NCBI GenBank assembly: GCA_031362265.1
Contig: JANLSE010000410.1
Coordinates: forward strand, 1-17,910
Direction of reading: 5' to 3'
From: JANLSE01 sp031362265
GTDB taxonomy: Bacteria > Chloroflexota > Chloroflexia > Chloroflexales > Roseiflexaceae
Length of the DNA stretch: 17,910 nucleotides
Shown: one piece after another, positions 1 through 6,329 of the stretch
How the letters are laid out: each line of letters begins with the position of its first letter
Position numbering within the stretch: position 1 is the first letter of the stretch
Made by a program: the position numbers and the translations under genes
Notes under the pieces: generated by a model
The model's database searches: none
What the model saw: only the letters and a program-made list of their open reading frames with translations
What the model was told of the DNA's origin: nothing

Positions 1-362
1 TGCAGCATAACTGCTGCTGCAAGGTCGAGCGTCACACCAACTGGCACAGGCACTAAGCGTGCGGCTGGAACAATGGCATGCTCGGCATAGCCTCCTTGTA
101 CACTCGCATAGGCTACCTGGTCACCCAACTTGAGGGTATCCACCTGTGTGCCAATCGCATCAACGATTCCAGCACCTTCCTGCCCAAGAATAAACGGTAG
201 CTTGCCAGGATACAGCCCTTTGCGATGATAAATATCGATAAAATTCACCCCGGTCGCTGCGAGCTTGACGCGTACTTCACCAGGGCCAGGCTCAGGTAGC
301 GACACATCTTCGTAGTGCAATACTTCTGGCCCACCAAATTCATGAATACGAACGGCTTTCAT
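1..362 (-). CDS. Quinone oxidoreductase (Qor-type zinc-independent MDR), N-terminal part
   Basis: These are the first 120 codons of a medium-chain dehydrogenase/reductase; the C-terminal part lies beyond the left edge. The start MKAVRIHEFGGPEVL is the standard opening of NADPH:quinone oxidoreductases. It is followed by the GroES-like fold, with GVNFIDIYHRKGLYP near residues 38-52 and LGQEGAGIV near 59-67. The residues usually found in zinc-binding alcohol dehydrogenases are absent, which fits the zinc-free Qor subgroup. Family members reduce quinones or enones with NADPH in the cytoplasm. The ATG at 362-360 is preceded by GAGGAGAA about 6 bases upstream, which fixes the start. The Rossmann NADPH-binding half cannot be seen, so the substrate is open. 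Confidence 0.9.
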   Translation of the reverse strand, partial: MKAVRIHEFGGPEVLHYEDVSLPEPGPGEVRVKLAATGVNFIDIYHRKGLYPGKLPFILGQEGAGIVDAIGTQVDTLKLGDQVAYASVQGGYAEHAIVPAARLVPVPVGVTLDLAAAVML

Positions 363-410
363 TCTCAATTCTCCTCGATCTATTCAGGCAAACATCTGCG
401 GCTCCATGGA

Positions 411-437
411 ATCATACCAAGCGCGTATATGCTTCAA
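411..437 (-). promoter_or_regulatory. Possible promoter of the quinone oxidoreductase gene
   Basis: On the minus strand TTGAAG (437-432) is followed after 15 bases by TATGAT (416-411), about 50 bases upstream of the start codon. The spacer is shorter than the usual 17, so this is only a candidate. Confidence 0.25.
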
Positions 438-540
438 TCAGAGAATGGCAACTCCACTAGTGTAACATGCTCCTCACTGCACGTAACAAGCTGTCATTTG
501 GCCGTTATCAGCGTAACTACTCGTGGTCTGTTCAGTAGAT

Positions 541-546
541 TATAAT
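541..546 (+). promoter_or_regulatory. Candidate -10 element (TATAAT) of the STAS gene
   Basis: A perfect TATAAT lies 65 bases before the ATG at 612. I see no convincing -35 hexamer at the right distance, so support comes from the -10 match and the position only. Confidence 0.35.
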
Positions 547-611
547 AGAGCGGTTGGGATGCAGCAGCAGATATGCAAGCCCTGCCTTTCGCAGTCCGTC
601 TAGAGGAACAT

Positions 612-656
612 ATGCGCCAACAGCTTGCCAGACTTCTCACTATTGCGCACCCATGA
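612..656 (+). pseudogene. Orphan 5' end of the STAS-domain gene
   Basis: GAGGAA at 603-608 sits 3 bases (GAGG, 5 bases) before an ATG at 612 that opens a 14-codon frame, MRQQLARLLTIAHP, ending at TGA 654-656. From memory this resembles the start of Chloroflexia membrane-anchored STAS sensors, which continue into several transmembrane helices before the coiled linker and STAS domain. Here the frame stops at once, and the STAS linker begins in another frame inside the same bases. The best ribosome binding site of the locus therefore leads into a dead frame, as expected if the middle of the gene was deleted. Confidence 0.55.
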
Positions 657-1095
657 ACTGACGAATGCGCTCGCATTGCAGCAAGGCCAGGCAAACGAAT
701 TGCAGGCCAGCCTGGAGCGACAGCAAACGCTAAATGAACTTGTGAATGCCCTCTCACTACCACTTATTCCAATCAGCGCGGATGTTTTAGTAGCGCCACT
801 CGTGGGAAATCTCGATACAGGGCGAGCCGATCAACTGACGAACCGGGTGTTGGAAGAGATAGTATCGCGGCGCGCTCGTACAGTGATCATTGATGTCACC
901 GGGGTTGCGGTAGTCGACACCAACCTCGCACAAGTACTGGTGCGCGCGGCTGAGGCAACGCGCCTACTGGGCGCTCAAATTGTGCTGGCGGGGATTCGCC
1001 CAGAAGTAGCTCAAACCCTGGTGAGTTTAGGGGTAGATTTGAGCGGTTTGCGAACGGTTGCAACCCTACAGGAGGGGCTGATTGCGGTCAGATAG
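625..1095 (+). CDS. STAS-domain (RsbR-type) anti-sigma factor antagonist, probable N-terminally deleted remnant
   Basis: The frame encodes 156 residues from a TTG at 625. Residues 10-40 are a helical, coiled-coil-like linker (ELTNALALQQ, then ERQQTLNELV). Residues 44-155 form a full STAS domain: LPLIPISADVLVAPLVGNLD at 45-64, TVIIDVTGVAVVDT at 86-99, then GAQIVLAGIRPEVAQ. Such domains act in partner-switching control of stress responses with RsbT/RsbW-like kinases. RsbR-type domains carry phosphorylatable threonines at this point; T92 and T99 are candidates. Complete family members have a large N-terminal sensor or membrane part, which is missing here. TTG 625 has no ribosome binding site of its own, while the good site leads to ATG 612 in another frame. 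The stop lies 13 bases from the stop of the convergent PLP enzyme. Expression is doubtful. Confidence 0.75.
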   Translation: MPDFSLLRTHELTNALALQQGQANELQASLERQQTLNELVNALSLPLIPISADVLVAPLVGNLDTGRADQLTNRVLEEIVSRRARTVIIDVTGVAVVDTNLAQVLVRAAEATRLLGAQIVLAGIRPEVAQTLVSLGVDLSGLRTVATLQEGLIAVR

Positions 1096-1108
1096 TTGCC
1101 TATATCTA

Positions 1109-2233
1109 CTAGCCAAGCGCTTGGGCAAGGTCGGCAATCAGATCGTGCGCATCCTCCAAACCAATACTAACACGGAAGCATGAGCCGCCACGATAATCGC
1201 CGTACACCATGATCAGGCTCTCATCATGCCCCAAACTGGTAGCATGCGTGAACACCCGCAGCTTTTTAAGTACCTCGTATCTATCACCCGCTTCCGGACG
1301 AAGATCGAAATTCAGCATCCCCGAGAATCCAGCCATCTGGCGTGCAGCAATTGCATGCTGAGGGTGGCTTGGCAATCCAGGGTAGCGAACCCAGGCAACC
1401 TTCGGATGCTGTTCGAGAAATGCGGCTACAAGCATAGCATTGGCATTATGGCGCTCCATGCGCAATGGCATGGTTACAATACCTCGCATGATCTGCCAGG
1501 CATTGAATGGGCTAATACACGCCCCCATATCTTTGACAACAAAACGCCGAATTGTTTCGATTGTAGTTTTTGAGCCAAATACGGCACCACCCAGCGCATC
1601 GCCATGACCATTAATGTATTTGGTGAGGCTATGCATCACAAGATCGGCACCAAGATCAAATGGACGTTGGGTTGTCAGGCCAGACCAAGTGCTATCGACC
1701 GATAGAATCGCACCGGCTTCATGAGTGATTCGGGCGGCCGCAGCGATGTCCGAAACCTCTGTAGTTGGGTTACCGGGTGTCTCAATATGTACCAGTGTAG
1801 TTCTATCTGTCAATGCATCACGAATGCATTCTGGATCAGTCGTATCTACCAGTGTGGCGGTGATGCCAAATCGATTGGGCAAATAGTCGAGCAGCATGGT
1901 TCGTACCGAGCTATAGGCTATTTCTGAAGCGACAATATGATCACCGGAACGCAGGAGCGCCAGGAAGGTTCCATTGATTGCACTCACGCCACTGGCCGTT
2001 ACAACACAATCCTCGCCACCTTCGAGTGCCAGCAATTTCTCCTCAAGCCAGCGCGCATTCGGATGCCCATCGCGTGCATAAATATACTCAAACAAAAATT
2101 CAGGCTCAGCTGGCACAGCATAGCTATTGGCCATCACTAACGGACGCCGGATCGCCTTGGTTGTATCATCGGGTGCAACTCCTGCATGAACAGCACGTGT
2201 TGTCAGCCCAGGGGTATCGGCATAGTCTGGCAT
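1109..2233 (-). CDS. Trans-sulfuration family PLP-dependent enzyme (cystathionine gamma-synthase / lyase type)
   Basis: This 374-residue protein has the normal length of the Cys/Met metabolism PLP family. The PLP lysine is K205 in HSLTKYINGH (201-210). D180 in SVDSTWSG should bind the pyridine nitrogen. Y52 and R54 in YIYARDGHPN match the Tyr and Arg that reach into the neighbouring subunit's site. Y107 in EIAYSSVRT is in the place of the ring-stacking Tyr, and R354 in CFRVSIGLED should bind the substrate carboxylate. Members make or cleave cystathionine, methionine or O-acyl-homoserine. The usual YSRYGNPT is altered to YARDGHPN and the substrate loop reads SLGHDESLIMVYGDYRG, so the exact reaction cannot be assigned. 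ATG 2233 is chosen because AGGA lies 7 bases upstream; upstream in-frame codons lack such a site. The gene stands alone. Confidence 0.88.
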   Translation of the reverse strand: MPDYADTPGLTTRAVHAGVAPDDTTKAIRRPLVMANSYAVPAEPEFLFEYIYARDGHPNARWLEEKLLALEGGEDCVVTASGVSAINGTFLALLRSGDHIVASEIAYSSVRTMLLDYLPNRFGITATLVDTTDPECIRDALTDRTTLVHIETPGNPTTEVSDIAAAARITHEAGAILSVDSTWSGLTTQRPFDLGADLVMHSLTKYINGHGDALGGAVFGSKTTIETIRRFVVKDMGACISPFNAWQIMRGIVTMPLRMERHNANAMLVAAFLEQHPKVAWVRYPGLPSHPQHAIAARQMAGFSGMLNFDLRPEAGDRYEVLKKLRVFTHATSLGHDESLIMVYGDYRGGSCFRVSIGLEDAHDLIADLAQALG

Positions 2234-2256
2234 GGTTGTGTCCTTCAACAACTGGT

Positions 2257-2262
2257 AGTATA
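2257..2262 (-). promoter_or_regulatory. Candidate -10 element (TATACT) of the PLP enzyme gene
   Basis: TATACT on the minus strand lies 23 bases upstream of the start codon at 2233. No good -35 hexamer is visible; the triple ACGCAAAG repeat lies just upstream, at 2288-2311. Confidence 0.3.
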
Positions 2263-2287
2263 AGCGCAGCAACTTAAGAATACGAAA

Positions 2288-2311
2288 ACGCAAAGACGCA
2301 AAGACGCAAAG
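2288..2311 (+). repeat. Tandem octamer ACGCAAAG, three perfect copies
   Basis: Three uninterrupted copies of ACGCAAAG occupy 2288-2295, 2296-2303 and 2304-2311. They end about 55 bases upstream of the start codon of the minus-strand PLP enzyme. From memory, similar ACGCAAAG or CGCAGAG strings are scattered between genes of several filamentous bacteria, so this may be a dispersed repeat family or a protein-binding site. Confidence 0.85.
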
Positions 2312-2483
2312 AAATGGTAGAAATATGATCGCTGTGTTGAATCAACCTATACTGGCATCAGATGTGTGCTATAGCGATCCTAACGCATTCGTAAACGGGC
2401 AAGGTCATTCTGGTGCATCAACGTGTGGTTCTTGGTTCTGTCAGGCTTGCTATATTGGATACTACCAGAATTAGAGTTTCAGT
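2312..2483. other. Intergenic stretch without a recognisable gene
   Basis: No convincing coding frame was found. A 7-base inverted repeat, GATCGCT (2327-2333) and AGCGATC (2373-2379), has a 39-base loop and is probably chance. With the small ORF at 2484-2648, this is the longest stretch in the left part without a recognised gene. Confidence 0.5.
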
Positions 2484-2648
2484 TTACGTTGCGCACTGAG
2501 ATCGCCAATTGCGACACCGGCTAAAGATGACTGCCAGGCCAAACCTCAGTACTGCCATTTCCGCCGTGAAGTCGCAGAGCGGCACATTACGTACCATCGT
2601 GACAGTTGGATGGGGAACACTTAGTTCGGTACTAAATGAAATAAGCAT
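2484..2648 (-). CDS. Small ORF of unknown function with a strong ribosome binding site (54 aa)
   Basis: I do not recognise this product. An ATG at 2648-2646 is preceded by GGAGGA with a 7-base gap, one of the best ribosome binding sites in the window, 46 bases downstream of the thiolase stop on the same strand. The peptide begins MLISFSTELSVPHPTVTMV, continues NVPLCDFTAEMAVL and ends in a basic, Cys-containing tail (SRCRNWRSQCAT). The opening MLISFSTE is reminiscent of small STAS anti-sigma antagonists of this phylum, but the rest does not follow that fold. It may therefore be the surviving 5' end of a broken gene rather than a functional small protein. Confidence 0.35.
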   Translation of the reverse strand: MLISFSTELSVPHPTVTMVRNVPLCDFTAEMAVLRFGLAVIFSRCRNWRSQCAT

Positions 2649-2694
2649 CGTTGCTTCCTCCAATATATTGACTTCAGAAAACCAGTTATTTTGC

Positions 2695-3969
2695 TTACGC
2701 CATATTCTCAACCACCATCGCTATACCTTGCCCAACGCCAATGCACATAGTGGCCAGACCATACTGAACACTAGGCCTCCGGCTCATCTCGTGGACAAGT
2801 GTGGTAAGAATTCGTGCGCCAGAAGCACCAAGTGGATGGCCAAGGGCAATTGCACCACCATTCGGATTCAATCGATCATCATCGGGATCGATCTTCCAGC
2901 CATGGAGCACGGCCAGTGCCTGGGCGGCAAATGCCTCATTCAATTCAATCAGCCCAATCTGATCAAGGGTCAGGCTAGCGCGCTCCAGTGCTTTCTGGGT
3001 GGCTGGAATAGGCCCAATACCCATCACTCGTGGTGGTACACCAGCGCTGGCCATGCTACGAATCTTTGCCATTGGTTTCAGACCATGAGCACGAGCAAAC
3101 AGTGAGGAGACAAGGAGAAGCGCGGCGGCACCATCATTCAATGGGCTCGAATTACCTGCTGTGACACTGCCACCGGCCTTAAAGACCGGCTTTAGTGTGG
3201 CCAATTTTTCCAAACTGGTATCGCGACGCGGCCCTTCATCGGCATCAACAATCGTCTCAGCCTTGCCAATACGTACTGGAACTGGCACGATTTCAGCCTG
3301 AAAGCGTCCTTCTGCAGCTGCGCGAACTGCCTTCTGGTGGCTACGCAAGGCAAATTGATCCTGATGTTCACGCCCAACATGATATTCCGCAGATAGCTGC
3401 TCTGCCTCATGGCCCTGCGCGGCAATTGGGTATGGTGCTGCAACGAGATTCTCGGCGGTTATGCCGAGTGGGTCAGTGTGACCGAGTTGCTCCATATGTG
3501 GGTTGACCATGCGCCAGCCTAAGGTTGTATCGTAGAGCGTGGCATTACCAGTTGGAAAAGGACGCTCGGTTTTTGGCAGCACCCAGGGTGAACGGCTCAT
3601 CGACTCAACCCCGCCACCGATATAGGCATGTGCCTCACCAAGCATAATCGCACGTGCTGCGCCAGCTACTGCTTCAAGCCCTGAACCACACAGCCGGTTG
3701 ACTGTCACACCACTAATATGATCTGGCAAACCAGCCAAAAGCGTTGCCATCCGTGCTACATTCCGATTATCCTCACCAGCTTGGTTCACACAACCAAGGA
3801 AGACATCCTCAATTGCTGCGGGCGCCACACCACTGCGTTGCATCAGAACCTGCAATGTTAGCGCCGCAAGGTCGTCGGGGCGGATGCTGCTAAGCACCCC
3901 ACCATGCCTACCAACAGGCGTTCGGGCCGCAGCAACGATCCAAACTTCGTGTGCATGTTCGTAGGCCAT
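2695..3969 (-). CDS. Acetyl-CoA C-acyltransferase / acetyl-CoA acetyltransferase (thiolase)
   Basis: This is a 424-residue thiolase that condenses two acetyl-CoA or cleaves 3-oxoacyl-CoA with CoA. The nucleophilic Cys is C94 in NRLCGSGLEA. The catalytic His is H378 in ALGHPLGASGAR, and the second Cys is C409 in TMCIGVGQG. NEAFAAQ at 344-350 is the conserved active-site loop. The N-terminus VWIVAAARTPVGRHGG is standard. The protein is about 30 residues longer than usual. Part of the excess is an insertion around residues 175-195 (AAPYPIAAQGHEAEQL) just before the conserved region leading to DQFALRSHQKA. The start is fixed by AAGGAG 7 bases before ATG 3969. It lies 18 bases downstream of the DUF1706 gene and probably shares its transcript. 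Thiolysis of acetoacetyl-CoA would complement the acetoacetyl-CoA synthetase at 13553-15529. Confidence 0.93.
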   Translation of the reverse strand: MAYEHAHEVWIVAAARTPVGRHGGVLSSIRPDDLAALTLQVLMQRSGVAPAAIEDVFLGCVNQAGEDNRNVARMATLLAGLPDHISGVTVNRLCGSGLEAVAGAARAIMLGEAHAYIGGGVESMSRSPWVLPKTERPFPTGNATLYDTTLGWRMVNPHMEQLGHTDPLGITAENLVAAPYPIAAQGHEAEQLSAEYHVGREHQDQFALRSHQKAVRAAAEGRFQAEIVPVPVRIGKAETIVDADEGPRRDTSLEKLATLKPVFKAGGSVTAGNSSPLNDGAAALLLVSSLFARAHGLKPMAKIRSMASAGVPPRVMGIGPIPATQKALERASLTLDQIGLIELNEAFAAQALAVLHGWKIDPDDDRLNPNGGAIALGHPLGASGARILTTLVHEMSRRPSVQYGLATMCIGVGQGIAMVVENMA

Positions 3970-3987
3970 GGTATAACTCCTTACGCG

Positions 3988-4500
3988 TTACGAATGACTT
4001 GCATGGGTTTGAAGCCAATTAAGCACATGTTCCAGATGCTCATGATGATGGTCGTACGAAGCCAGAAAAATCAATGCGAGCGGATACCCTCCTAACCAGG
4101 GGTATTTTCCACTATCTAACAGGTCTTTTTCTGAAATTGCTTTCGCCCCTGCTAAGAATCGGAGAAACCCCTCACGCCACTGAGCGTAAACGGCAGCCCA
4201 TGGCTCATTGCGGTAGGATTCGTACACCCATGCATTGATCTGATCGGTAGCGTCTTCTGAATTTGGATCTAACGTGTCCGGCCATACGGGGAACTCTGGT
4301 TCCCGATCGTGGATAGCGGCCTCTACACGTGCAATCGAACGTTGTTGCCATGCCCATAAATGAGCAAGATCATCTTTGATCGACATGTTGGAGGGCACTA
4401 ATGGCCTCGTCCGTTGCATTTCGTTCAGGCCAGCAAGCAGTTCCTCCCAATGATTGAATTCTTCTTGCAATGCTCCCAGGATATGCTGTTTCATATACAT
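3988..4500 (-). CDS. ClbS/DfsB family (DUF1706) four-helix-bundle protein
   Basis: This 170-residue protein belongs to the DinB-like superfamily, ClbS/DfsB branch. Conserved features are the SIKDDLAHLWAWQQ helix at 40-53, which matches the family's W-S-x-K-D-x-L-A-H-L-x-x-W, SEKDLLDSGKYPWLGGYP at 123-140 and the His-rich DHHHEHLEHV at 150-159. One characterised member, ClbS, protects against colibactin; most are uncharacterised, so no substrate is assigned. The start is ATG 4500 because GGAGGG lies 6 bases upstream; the frame continues upstream to 4536 without a better signal. The thiolase begins 18 bases downstream on the same strand, suggesting an operon. The remains of an MFS transporter lie directly upstream. 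Confidence 0.82.
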   Translation of the reverse strand: MYMKQHILGALQEEFNHWEELLAGLNEMQRTRPLVPSNMSIKDDLAHLWAWQQRSIARVEAAIHDREPEFPVWPDTLDPNSEDATDQINAWVYESYRNEPWAAVYAQWREGFLRFLAGAKAISEKDLLDSGKYPWLGGYPLALIFLASYDHHHEHLEHVLNWLQTHASHS

Positions 4501-4567
4501 AACTGTCCCTCCATTCGATACGATCCCAATTGCCATTTGCCAGCGATATGTGCCAACCGTCCAACAC

Positions 4568-4663
4568 CTGGCCTACAAACGCTCCCGCTGGCAAACCTAG
4601 TAAGGCAAAACCTAATTGGCCATCACTCAGTTGAAATTGAGCTTTAATATCTGGGATTCGCAC
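4568..4663 (-). pseudogene. Fragment of an MFS transporter (first transmembrane region)
   Basis: Codons from 4663 to 4568 read VRIPDIKAQFQLSDGQ followed by LGFALLGLPAGAFVGQ. This is the typical first loop and second helix of bacterial MFS permeases related to YbjJ, which have W-x-x-R-I-P-D-I-K before a GLALL helix. The frame has a TGA two codons upstream, and the homology stops after AFVGQ. The other eleven or so helices are absent. It is a relic, lying 67 bases before the DUF1706 start on the same strand. Confidence 0.6.
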
Positions 4664-4996
4664 AACTCAGTTTGCGAGTAACAAACCACTAATCCATAAA
4701 GAAGATCGTAATCGTGAGGCGTATGGGTCGTGGGGATGCAAGTTCAGCGGTCGTGTGAGCAACATTCACAGATCAGGTACTCCTTCGTCGCAAAACCCCA
4801 TCAGCGGCTCGATTCGTGTATCATGCTCAACCTTGAGAGATTTGGTTTCACCTATTGGCGAGATTCCACAAGCGATCATGTGTGGCCAGATTGTGATATG
4901 AGCCTGCAACACGTGCGCAGCGTATTGTACCATTTCTCGTTCACAGCGCGTTCTTATGCACAGCTAGCAGATCCGCTGGCAATGAGGAAATGAACT
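4664..4996. other. Intergenic stretch between MFS relic and GH5-like gene
   Basis: No recognisable gene was found in these 333 bases. A minus-strand frame at 4766-4933 (55 codons, starting MVQYAAHVLQAHITIW) and an 87-codon plus-strand frame from 4730 lack ribosome binding sites and resemble nothing I know. The end of the stretch carries GAGG (4984-4987), the ribosome binding site of the downstream gene. Confidence 0.5.
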
Positions 4997-6319
4997 ATGG
5001 CACGTGTATATTCACAGATACTGCGGGCATCTCCGCCACTTCTTGTGATCATTGGTTTATGTATAGCAGCCCTTCAGCCACAGCCAGCTGCCGCTGCTTG
5101 CCCACTGGTTTGTGGGCAGGTGCGTATTGTTGGCAACGAACTACGCGACAGTGGTGGTATTTGGCGTATGGCCGGGGTACAACTCTTTTTGCCACAATAT
5201 GGCATTAATGGCAAAACCTTCCGCGATGATAATTATGCTGCGGCGCTCGCCGATGGCTCACTGACCTTCTGGCTCGACAAGGCTTCTGGGTATCTACACG
5301 CCAATCTACTGCGAATCTTTGTTGATTTACCTTCTCGGCGTTCCGATGGCAGCCTGTTCACCCCGACAAGCTATGCAACGCTTCACGATATTGCGGCTCG
5401 CGCCGCACAGCGTGGTATGCGGCTTGGGCTCGTACTCCATAACAGTGCCGATTGGAATATGGCACCTGAAGAAGCCGCTTGGCTTGATGGAATGCTTGCC
5501 TCGTTTAGCGCACGTGGCGAACTTGAGCGTATCGCGTATCTAAGCGCCGATAACGAGATTAATAACCATTGCGCGAATAGTGGTGGGGATTGCTTTGACC
5601 CTGGAGTAGCGCACAATGCCCAACCATATATTAATGGTGCCATCGCTTGGACAACCACATTTACACAGCTTGTCAAAGCACGGGCACCACAAATGCTTGT
5701 AACTGTCGGGATCTCTACAGAGATGAACGATCTCGATAATACGCGCGCAGCATTCAACTATTTCCGGCGTGCCTCGAACCAGCGTGGCCTTGTGGATCTC
5801 ATTGATTTCCTCGCGCCACATAACTATAGTGGGCAAGCTGGCCCGATCATCGATGATATCCGCATTGGAGCAGGCTATACTGGGGCGGTTGTGCTCGAAG
5901 AATATGGGTTTCCCACCGATCCTGTGCCACGCAACCAGTTATGGACCGAAGGCGCGTTCCGCTGTCGTCTAGACCCGTTCAGTATCGGCTGTGTCAATAC
6001 TGCTGCCTATTTTGTTGCGAAAAGCACGCTTGCAATTGGATCAAAGAGTTATGCTGGCAGCGTGGCATGGATGTTGGCTGACATTGGTGAGAAAAATGTG
6101 AGCAATGCCTGTACCAGTATTGCGGTACCGTTTGATTTATGGACTGGCCTGTTTGCGATTGGCGGCGCCTATTGTGATGGTGGAACGATCAGCCGGACGC
6201 TTGGGCAACCCAAAACAACCGGATTCTTGGTTTGTGCATTGCACACACGCAACCTTAATCGTTGCGAAGATCCTGCACATCCCTTCTTCCATGTCATGTT
6301 CCCGCGCATCGCACGCTAG
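4997..6319 (+). CDS. Secreted GH5-like (clan GH-A) glycoside hydrolase
   Basis: This is a 440-residue exported protein. Residues 1-34 form a signal peptide: R3, R10, a hydrophobic core LLVIIGLCIAAL and an A-rich end before C35. The rest reads as a (beta/alpha)8 barrel of the GH5 type. NLLRIFVD at 103-110 matches the N-x-x-R-x-F/W strand. N186-E187 in YLSADNEINN is the acid/base pair on strand 4, H275 and Y277 lie in APHNYSG, and E301 or E302 in VVLEEYGFP is the nucleophile on strand 7. W359 in SVAWMLAD fits the strand 8 tryptophan. Ten cysteines in the mature chain suggest disulfides outside the cytoplasm. The glycan is unknown; beta-mannan or beta-glucan are family possibilities. GAGG lies 9 bases before ATG 4997. 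Only 10 bases separate its stop from that of convergent glgX. Confidence 0.75.
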   Translation: MARVYSQILRASPPLLVIIGLCIAALQPQPAAAACPLVCGQVRIVGNELRDSGGIWRMAGVQLFLPQYGINGKTFRDDNYAAALADGSLTFWLDKASGYLHANLLRIFVDLPSRRSDGSLFTPTSYATLHDIAARAAQRGMRLGLVLHNSADWNMAPEEAAWLDGMLASFSARGELERIAYLSADNEINNHCANSGGDCFDPGVAHNAQPYINGAIAWTTTFTQLVKARAPQMLVTVGISTEMNDLDNTRAAFNYFRRASNQRGLVDLIDFLAPHNYSGQAGPIIDDIRIGAGYTGAVVLEEYGFPTDPVPRNQLWTEGAFRCRLDPFSIGCVNTAAYFVAKSTLAIGSKSYAGSVAWMLADIGEKNVSNACTSIAVPFDLWTGLFAIGGAYCDGGTISRTLGQPKTTGFLVCALHTRNLNRCEDPAHPFFHVMFPRIAR

Positions 6320-6329
6320 GCCAAGGCAT

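Noticed and set aside
2288..2311. Start of a CRISPR array
   Set aside because: The repeats are 8 bases long and directly adjacent, with no spacers.
2327..2379. GATCGCT/AGCGATC inverted repeat as a structured RNA
   Set aside because: The arms are only 7 bases with a 39-base loop and no supporting second stem; chance is likely.
2509..3105. 198-codon plus-strand frame over the thiolase end
   Set aside because: It is antisense to an unmistakable thiolase, has no ribosome binding site and its product resembles nothing; it is a shadow of the codon pattern on the other strand.
4730..4993. 87-codon plus-strand frame before the GH5-like gene
   Set aside because: It has no ribosome binding site or recognisable domain, and its composition is unlike the neighbouring genes.
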